From contig BTPG01000003.1 of NCBI GenBank assembly GCA_036245525.1, positions 135,716,873 through 135,780,872 of the forward strand: a DNA stretch of 64,000 nt, written 5' to 3'. The position numbers were made by a program, and so were the translations under genes. Origin of the DNA: Semisulcospira habei. Its lineage: Eukaryota > Mollusca > Gastropoda > Semisulcospiridae. Every line of letters begins with the position of its first letter. Position 1 is the stretch's first letter. Below, one piece after another: positions 58,230 to 64,000 of the stretch. The notes under the pieces are model-generated. The model ran no database searches. It had not been told where the DNA came from and was given only the letters and a program-made list of their open reading frames with translations.

Positions 58230-59422
58230 CTCGCGGTTGGCTTCCGAGTATTCCCCCCTGTGCCCTTACTTTGGCTGCTCTCGTGCGACTGTTGTTGACA
58301 GCTGCTTTCTTCTGCTTCCTCACTTCTATCTTCTTCAAGGTCTGTGCCGACAGCCAGTCCTTGTGATGGTGTTTCCTGAACCCTACAGTGTCTTTGCAGG
58401 TTGAGTTCAGCGCCTCTCTAACTGCCTTCCACTGCTGCTCTGTGGTGACCGCCTCCTCTTCATTTACTAGCTCCTGTAGCGCTTGAAACCGGTTGGACAG
58501 CACCAGTTTGAACTCTTCTCTAACTCCAGTTTCTCCCAGGAGGCCTACATTATAGCGCTGTCTTCTTGTCTCTGTGCGGCTTTTCTTTAGCTTGAGCTTC
58601 ATTCTTAAGGTAAGCAGATGGTGGTCGGAGGCGACATCTGCTCCCCTCCTCACTCGAACATCTTGAAGGGATCTTCTAAATTTCTTGCTAATGCAGATAT
58701 GGTCTATTTGGTTCTCTGTTGTATGGTCAGGTGAGACCCAAGTTGCTTTGTGTATTCTTCTGTGTGGGAAGATGCTGCCTCCAATGACAAGTCGGTTTAG
58801 AGCACAAAAGTCTACAAACTTCTCCCCGTTCTCACTCATCTCCGAGCCTAGTCCCTGTTTCCCCATCACCTCTTCGTACCCGGTGTTGTCCTCCCCTATT
58901 TTGGCATTAAAATCGCCCATGACGATGGTGATGTCTCGCTCCGCACATTTGTCCAAGGCACTCTGGAGTCGGTCGTAGAACTCTTGTTTCTGTTCCTCGT
59001 CACTGTCATTGGTGGGCGCATAACACTGGATGACGTTCAGCTTGAGCTTTTTCTTGGTTCTAAAGGCTGCTGTGATAATTCTTGGCCCAAGAGGTTCCCA
59101 GCCCATCAGCGCTCTCTGTGCCACTGGTGACAGCATGAATGATACACCTTCTGTATGGGGGGGCATTCTCCTCTTCATGACCTGAATACAGAATCATCTC
59201 CCCACTTAACAGCCTTTTCTGGCCAGACTGCGTCCATTTGGCTTCACTGATACCTAGCAGGGAAAGGTTGTACTTTTGCATTTCCGCTGCTATCTGGGCG
59301 GCCTTGCCGCTCTGGTACATGGTCTTGACGTTCCATGTGTCCATGATTGTATCCCTGGATAGAGAGAGGCGGCTCGGTCCTGTGGCTTCCGAAGACTTCC
59401 GGCTTTCACCACAGGACGTCAT
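58219..59422 (-). pseudogene. RTE endonuclease region (AP-endonuclease-like), frameshifted
   Basis: The region begins with DTWNVKTMYQSGKAAQI and LSLLGISEAKWTQSG, the first endonuclease motifs. After a frame change at a G run near 59160 it continues with LNVIQCYAPTNDSD, VMGDFNAKIGEDN and, later, NQIDHICISKKFR and SDHHLLTL. These contain the catalytic Asp-Asn and Ser-Asp-His motifs of the exonuclease-endonuclease-phosphatase fold. Proteins of this kind are often mis-annotated as craniofacial development protein 2. A second frame change near a C run at 58240 leads into the reverse transcriptase. Confidence 0.88.
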
Positions 59423-59716
59423 AAGTCTTCTGGTAGAAGAACCTTCCTCCTCCAGGAATGGAATTACTGTTAGTCTTTTCGTCGGCGTTTTTGTAGCTAT
59501 TTCCTTTTTTGCAGGGTGGGGAAGCTACCCCCACGCCCAACCCCCTTACTAGGAGGACCAGGGGTTTTCTGTCGGGGTCACCTTCCCTTAGACCATGTTG
59601 GTTCACGGCACCTTGTTTCATTCGGTGCACCCCTCTCACGAGGGCCCCCCTATCCACCACCCAGGGGACGCGCCTCAACGCCATATGGTCCCAGCGTGAG
59701 GTACGCACGGTTATAC

Positions 59717-60068
59717 ACTACTTTAAATATCTGTTTTGGAATATTTTCTAGCATCCCCCCCCCTCGGGGGGGGGGGGGGGGGACTGGAAATTCTCCAGCG
59801 GATGGCGGGGCGCCTGGGGGTAGTCCCTACTGCTTTATGTAGTAGGTGTTCAGTGGAAGGCTCAAAAGATCTAGTAAGCGATGCAGTCACAAAAAGGACA
59901 GCTGATGTCCAGTTGACACTTACCAGCCTGGAATTCCATGGCATTAGCACAGCATTCTCAGAATTGAATGAAAATTTCGTCCCTTGGAGCTAATCTGATT
60001 GAGTGCATTTTTTTGGCTTTGGGCGACGCCTTTGTTATAAGTAAAGTGTATATGTGTATATATATATG
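59717..60068. mobile_element. Right inverted arm of the foldback element
   Basis: Read on the minus strand it repeats the left arm, including the CCATGGAATTCCAGGCTGG and GCGCCCCGCCATCCGC segments. It ends at an AT tract like the left end. It lacks a stretch of about 50-60 bp present on the left near 55600-55650. It became separated from the left arm by the RTE insertion. Confidence 0.8.
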
Positions 60069-60314
60069 GCCTGACACATCTGAACTCTGACTGCACATTG
60101 GAGCTATGATCTTTTAATCAAGACTGGCGGGGTTAAAAGGATACTATTTGCGTGTTCGCACCAGACATCTGATGTTAAAGGTGAGTGTTAGTGAGTTTGC
60201 ACCACCTCCTCTCGAGCCAACCCCATGAAACGCACTATAAGGCGCTGGCTTTTACACTGATGACTTCTCTGGACTGAGAAACAGAGGATGATGTAGATGG
60301 TGCTGATGGCTTCA

Positions 60315-60380
60315 GCAAGAGGTATAGATTCTCATGAGCCCCTGTGGCCGCAGGGGCTCATGATAATCTATGCCTGTTGC
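60315..60380. repeat. HP-A hairpin
   Basis: T-type with tip GTGGCCGC; right arm CATGATAATCTATGCC. Confidence 0.92.
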
Positions 60381-60526
60381 ACAGGAGAAGGCTTGATCGG
60401 ACGTGATGTAAATGGGATGACACTCTGACACTTGGAATTAGATCGTCTAAATTTGGCTCTTGCATCACAGAACTGTCTTATCGCGTGGTCTGATGCGCCT
60501 TTGCAGTGAATTTTATCAGTCTCCAT

Positions 60527-60583
60527 GAGGTATAGATTTTCATGAGCTTCCGCAGTCGAAGGACGCTCATAGAGTGTGCCTCT
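60527..60583. repeat. HP-A hairpin, diverged
   Basis: GAGGTATAGATTTTCATGAG faces a damaged right arm GACGCTCATAGAGTGTGCC. Confidence 0.75.
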
Positions 60584-60979
60584 GTCCCATCCTTAACAAA
60601 GCTGTCTGCAGTCAGTGGTAAGCTGAGATCGTCGGACCCTTGGTCGCCTTTTACACTGCGGTTTCACGTGAGCCTGCACGCTGTCTTGCAACCCTGTTGT
60701 AAAAGAAGCTAGGAGCCTGAAGTACTGCTATTCTTCGTGTATGCCTTCTGCTGGATACATTTGTGTGTGCGATTCTTAACTGGCGGAGGTTTTTGGCTGT
60801 TCATTGTGTCACATGATTCTGATAGTGGGTGCTATCCTCCAGTCAAAGTTCCCGTGCCCCAGGAACGGAGCCAAAGATTGGCGCTGGCATCCACATTAAT
60901 ATCTATTTCCCCCAATATCCTCGTCCATGCGAAGAATAGAGCAAAATCTACGTGAGTAAATTGTTCTATGTCCACGCCA

Positions 60980-61045
60980 GCAAGAGGCATGGATTATCAT
61001 CAACCCCTGCGGCCGCATGGGCTCATGAGAATCTATGCCTCTTGC
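60980..61045. repeat. HP-A hairpin
   Basis: The left arm has GGATTATCATCAACCCC; the right arm GGGCTCATGAGAATC is standard. Confidence 0.9.
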
Positions 61046-61226
61046 ATAATGTAAGAGTCTGGTTTCGGCAACTGATATGGACGTACCTATCGTTCTTCCA
61101 GATTATTTTGGTAACTTAAGATGCTAGAACAAGATAGGAAGGGTGGACCCCGGGTTTCTTATCGATTATGGGACGTAAATCGCGGTAACTAACCTCCTAC
61201 AAACATAAATGAGGAACAGTCCTACG

Positions 61227-61283
61227 CACAGGAGGCGTAGAGCCGCAGCAGACGTTGCTCATGAGGATCTGTGTCCCTCGCAG
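61227..61283. repeat. HP-A hairpin, left arm shortened
   Basis: AGGAGGCGTAGAGCCGCAGC lacks the TTCTCATGA segment; the right arm has TGCTCATGAGGATCTG. Confidence 0.75.
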
Positions 61284-61408
61284 ATAGAAAAAGTGCTGAT
61301 CGACGTAAAGTCTGTCCGTATTTCAGTACATGTCTCGGTATACATACCTACTCTCTTTTTTCTTTTTTCTTTTTATTTTTTCTTGTTTTGTTGTTTGTTT
61401 GTTTAATA

Positions 61409-61410
<2 letters not shown>

Positions 61411-61478
<68 letters not shown>
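61411..61478 (+). repeat. (GT)n microsatellite
   Basis: About 34 perfect GT units. Confidence 0.97.
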
Positions 61479-61509
61479 TATTTGCGTAAGCACTAACCGC
61501 ATATGATGA

Positions 61510-61600
61510 ATTAATCATGATAGCTCATTAGTATTGTTTGAACAGTTCGGTGCCTGGTTGCACTTTAATTGTCATGGTCGATCTGTTCCATGCAATTTTA
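61510..61600. repeat. Degenerate HP-C hairpin
   Basis: ATCATGATAGCTCATTAGT pairs loosely with TTTAATTGTCATGGTCGATC. Confidence 0.55.
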
Positions 61601-61743
61601 GTTTGTACGTAATGCCAGAAGACGACTTCAAATATGAGACGTTTTACTCTGTCAGTGAAGGAGCTGCACTGCCGGTGTTGCTAACGATAAGCATTTCTTC
61701 AGTCCGAGGACTTCGCTAACATTTGGTCCGATCTCTGCCTGAA

Positions 61744-61806
61744 AAAGTCGTAGATTCTCATGAGCCCCTGCGACTGCACGGGTTCATGAGACTCTATGCC
61801 GCTTGC
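61744..61806. repeat. HP-A hairpin
   Basis: T-type with tip GCGACTGC; both outer ends are eroded (AGTCGTAG and CTATGCCGC). Confidence 0.9.
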
Positions 61807-61953
61807 AACGGAATGAGACAGCTGAAACACTTCAGGGCTAAAATCTTGCCAGCTTTCAGATTTATTTACAGATTTGATGCGAACTAATTTTTCTCTCGAC
61901 AGCTCTGTTTTTAACAGATAAATCTGCATGTGAAAACACTCAAACTTTTTGTC

Positions 61954-62471
61954 TAACCCTTTGGCTGTCGTGGCGCCTTTTGTCGAGGCGTTTCCTGCTT
62001 GGCTGTCGGTAACGCTTTTTTTTTTGTTGTTGAGGCCACTCCTGCTTGGCTGTCGGTAGTGCTTTTTGTCGAGGCGGTGCATGCGTGGCTGTAGTTAGCG
62101 CTTTTTGTCGAGGCGTGTCGAGGCGGTGCATGCGTGGCTGTAGTTAGCGCTTTTTGTCGAGGCGTGTCGAGGCGGTGCATGCGTGGCTGTAGTTAGCGCT
62201 TTTTGTCGAGGCGTGTCGAGGCGGTGCATGCGTGGCTGTAGTTAGTTAGCGCTTTTTGTCGAGGCGTGTCGAGGCGGTGCATGCGTGGCTGTAGTTAGTT
62301 AGCGCTTTTTGTTTGTCGAGGCGTGTCGAGGCGGTGCATGCCTGGCTGTAGTTAGTGCTTTTTGTCGAGGCGTGTCGAGGCGGTGCATGCGTGGCTGTAG
62401 TTAGCGATTTTTGTCGAGGTGATTCCCGCAGGAATCGCCTCGACAAAAGCACTACCGATAATAAACGGTTA
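61954..62471. repeat. HP-E hairpin enlarged by an internal minisatellite
   Basis: The left end CTAACCCTTTGGCTGTCG and right end GATTCCCGCAGGAATCGCC...AAACGGTTAA are HP-E ends. In between, units with GTGGCTGTAGTTAGCGC, TTTTTGTCGAGGCGTGTC and GAGGCGGTGCATGC repeat about six to eight times with a period near 49 bp. Some units have an extra TTAG or GTTT. The array grew from left-arm sequence. Confidence 0.9.
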
Positions 62472-62659
62472 ATCTATAATCTGACCTATAAATTTAAATG
62501 TTTTCGGAAGAGGGCGTTCGTCCGATTAGCTGGAGATTAAGTACGAGTTTGTTGTGACAGTTTCTGATTTACGTGGGAGTGAATGAAATCATGCAGACAC
62601 CATTTTTTCGCCACTGTTATCACCCTTGCAAAAATGGAAGCAATCAGAGCAATTTTCTA

Positions 62660-62795
62660 TTAACTCATTCAGCCCTACGGCCGTATTTCCCAAAGTTTGG
62701 AGGCGTCATCTAATGACTATGCACCAGATGCAGGACAATGGATTATCATGGTCGACCCATCTCCTGCTGCAGTGCGTTAGGACTAAATGGGTTAA
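62660..62795. mobile_element. HP-C element with TTAA ends, core lost
   Basis: The ends are TTAACTCATTCAGCCC and GGACTAAATGGGTTAA. Only ATTATCATGGTCGACCCATC remains of the core, so almost the whole left arm and tip were deleted. Confidence 0.88.
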
Positions 62796-63353
62796 ATATC
62801 GTGCCTTGGGAACGTGAAGTTTTTTGCTAAATAATATTTTTAAAAACACTTTGTTTGACAAGTTACAAAATGATTACATAGTCTGTCTTTGCTTTCTCCA
62901 TTTTACTAGAAATAATGGAAGGCGGGCGTCTTTTCCGTGCATTTGTACAGAATGCTGGCAACATCACCATATATATTTGTTGCTTTTTTCTGTCGCACCC
63001 AGTGCTTTAAATAGCTTTGCAATTCCTTCCCCACAATTCCTTCCCGCAGTTCCATTTCCAGATAGAATTGCTTGTCATATCTGGAGAGAAAAAAAAATTC
63101 CCGAGATGAGATCTCCCCCCCCCCCCCCCTCCCCGTGAGCCACCGAGTCGCTGTGACTTTTCAATCCTCTTTGCCCAAGCTGTCAGGAGGGATGTGTTTT
63201 AATCTCCTTGATTTGGAACGGTGGGGGCGAGGGTCTTCTCCCTAATACCCAGTATTTGTTCAGGGACACATGCCTAAACCTCAGCTCCCTTCAACGTTAC
63301 TTCATCAGAGAAGCAGAACAGTAAAATAAATATACTTGACCGATCCGAAAACG

Positions 63354-63419
63354 ACAAGTGGCATGAATTCTCATGAGCCCGTGCTGTCGCACGGGCTCAT
63401 GAGAATCCATTCTTCTTGT
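63354..63419. repeat. HP-A hairpin with paired stem change
   Basis: GAGCCCGTGC and GCACGGGCTC replace the family's C-G pair by G-C in both arms. Confidence 0.92.
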
Positions 63420-63677
63420 AGGTGTTGGGGAGGAGGGGGAGGGGACTTCGACTTGATTGAGGAATATTTGTAGAGAATACTTGCCCAGCCTTCCTCCATC
63501 GCCGCCATTGATCTCTTGCTGCGGTCCTGCCAACCGGAAGACAACTTAAGAGTTCTCTCCCCTTTCCGGCAGTGCAGTCACGTGAGATGGATGGGATACG
63601 GTTTTTGGACGGTACTCCCAAGTGTTAGACATTACGGTTTTATGCGATCAACCGACGAGGCAGTTCTTTATTGTGTT

Positions 63678-63727
63678 CAGGTCTGTGATTTTCGACCTTA
63701 CGGCTCAAAGCCGTATATGACCAGCTC
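63678..63727. repeat. HP-D hairpin, right arm shortened
   Basis: GGTCTGTGATTTTCGACCTT is intact; the right side keeps only AGCCGTATATGACCAGC. Confidence 0.75.
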
Positions 63728-63929
63728 AAACTTTAACATCGCAGCACAAAACAAAACAAAACTCCTAGCAATAAATGTACGTGAAAATCACAGTACCGAA
63801 ACCCGTTTGTACGCTGTCCACCGCCGTGTTCACTGTTACTCAGTGTCAGTTGCGTAAGAGCACCCCACCCACCCTCCTCCCATCTCCGGATCCGCCCCTG
63901 GCATTGCAACTGATGTAATCGTCAGAAAT

Positions 63930-63982
63930 GATGCATAGATTCTCGTGAGCCTTTGCGTAGTACTTAGAGTCGCGTGTTGCAA
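63930..63982. repeat. HP-A remnant
   Basis: GCATAGATTCTCGTGAGCC is followed by a poorly matching right side. Confidence 0.55.
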
Positions 63983-64000
63983 GGGCTGTAACTGTCAGGA

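Larger units (their letters stand above)
56409..59702 (-). mobile_element. Nearly complete RTE-type non-LTR retrotransposon, broken
   Basis: The 3.3-kb element reads on the minus strand as an endonuclease followed by a reverse transcriptase. It ends in a short GTAA-type tail, as RTE elements do. It is flanked by a perfect 14-bp target duplication, ACGCACGGTTATAC, at 56395-56408 and 59703-59716, so both ends are defined by the sequence. The coding region is interrupted by apparent frameshifts near 59160 and 58230 and an in-frame stop near 57640, so this copy cannot move by itself. It is inserted in a foldback element. RTE membership rests on the endonuclease type and tail. Confidence 0.9.
60069..64000. 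other. Noncoding repeat-rich right end of the window
   Basis: Only hairpins, a (GT)n tract, a minisatellite inside a HP-E element and low-complexity runs are recognisable here. No exon is supported. Confidence 0.5.

Noticed and set aside
60737..60955. Possible downstream plexin exon
   Set aside because: It has few cysteines, no PSI pattern and no acceptor in the right phase.

Overview
The window is animal genomic DNA. It holds spliced exons of a plexin receptor, RTE-type retrotransposons, very abundant (CT)n/(GT)n microsatellites and no operon-like gene packing. The repeat types suggest a lophotrochozoan, most likely a mollusc (perhaps a gastropod). That placement is inference and cannot be proven from this sequence alone.

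Layout. 1-30524: no convincing gene; repeat-dense noncoding sequence (intergenic, or a 5' UTR intron of the plexin gene). 30525-41208 (+): an untranslated leader piece and the first six coding exons of a plexin, probably B type. They encode a signal peptide and nearly all of the sema domain (about 505 residues) and splice in consistent phases. 41209-64000: no further plexin exon recognised, so the gene either continues past the window across an intron of more than 22 kb or has an exon I missed. 55306-60068: a foldback element with large nested inverted repeats, split by a nearly complete but broken RTE-type retrotransposon (56409-59702) with a 14-bp target duplication. A second, 5'-truncated RTE copy lies at 19101-19513, also with a 14-bp duplication.

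The dominant feature is a dense population of short palindromic hairpins, usually 45-110 bp, in at least ten sequence-unrelated families named here HP-A to HP-J. HP-A (core AAGAGGCATAGATTCTCATG) has about fifty copies. HP-B (core GCCACTAAGCAAGGTGCTCC), HP-C (core TTCAAGGGTGGTGCCAGAAT), HP-D (core GTCTGTGATTTTGGACCTTA) and HP-E (core GGCTGTCGGTAGCGG) have roughly eight to eighteen each. Several families (HP-C, HP-E, HP-I and some singletons) end in TTAA followed by a C-rich CCC/CTC motif, as in MITEs moved by a piggyBac-like transposase. Within many single copies the two arms share the same departures from the family consensus, so the arms are being kept complementary or were copied from each other. 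Other copies have lost the hairpin tip or one arm. Two copies have given rise to minisatellites (9770-10521 and about 61960-62440).

The plexin introns carry these hairpins too. For four of the six exons a hairpin starts only about 20-45 nt after the 5' splice site. No transposase gene for the hairpins was found in the window.
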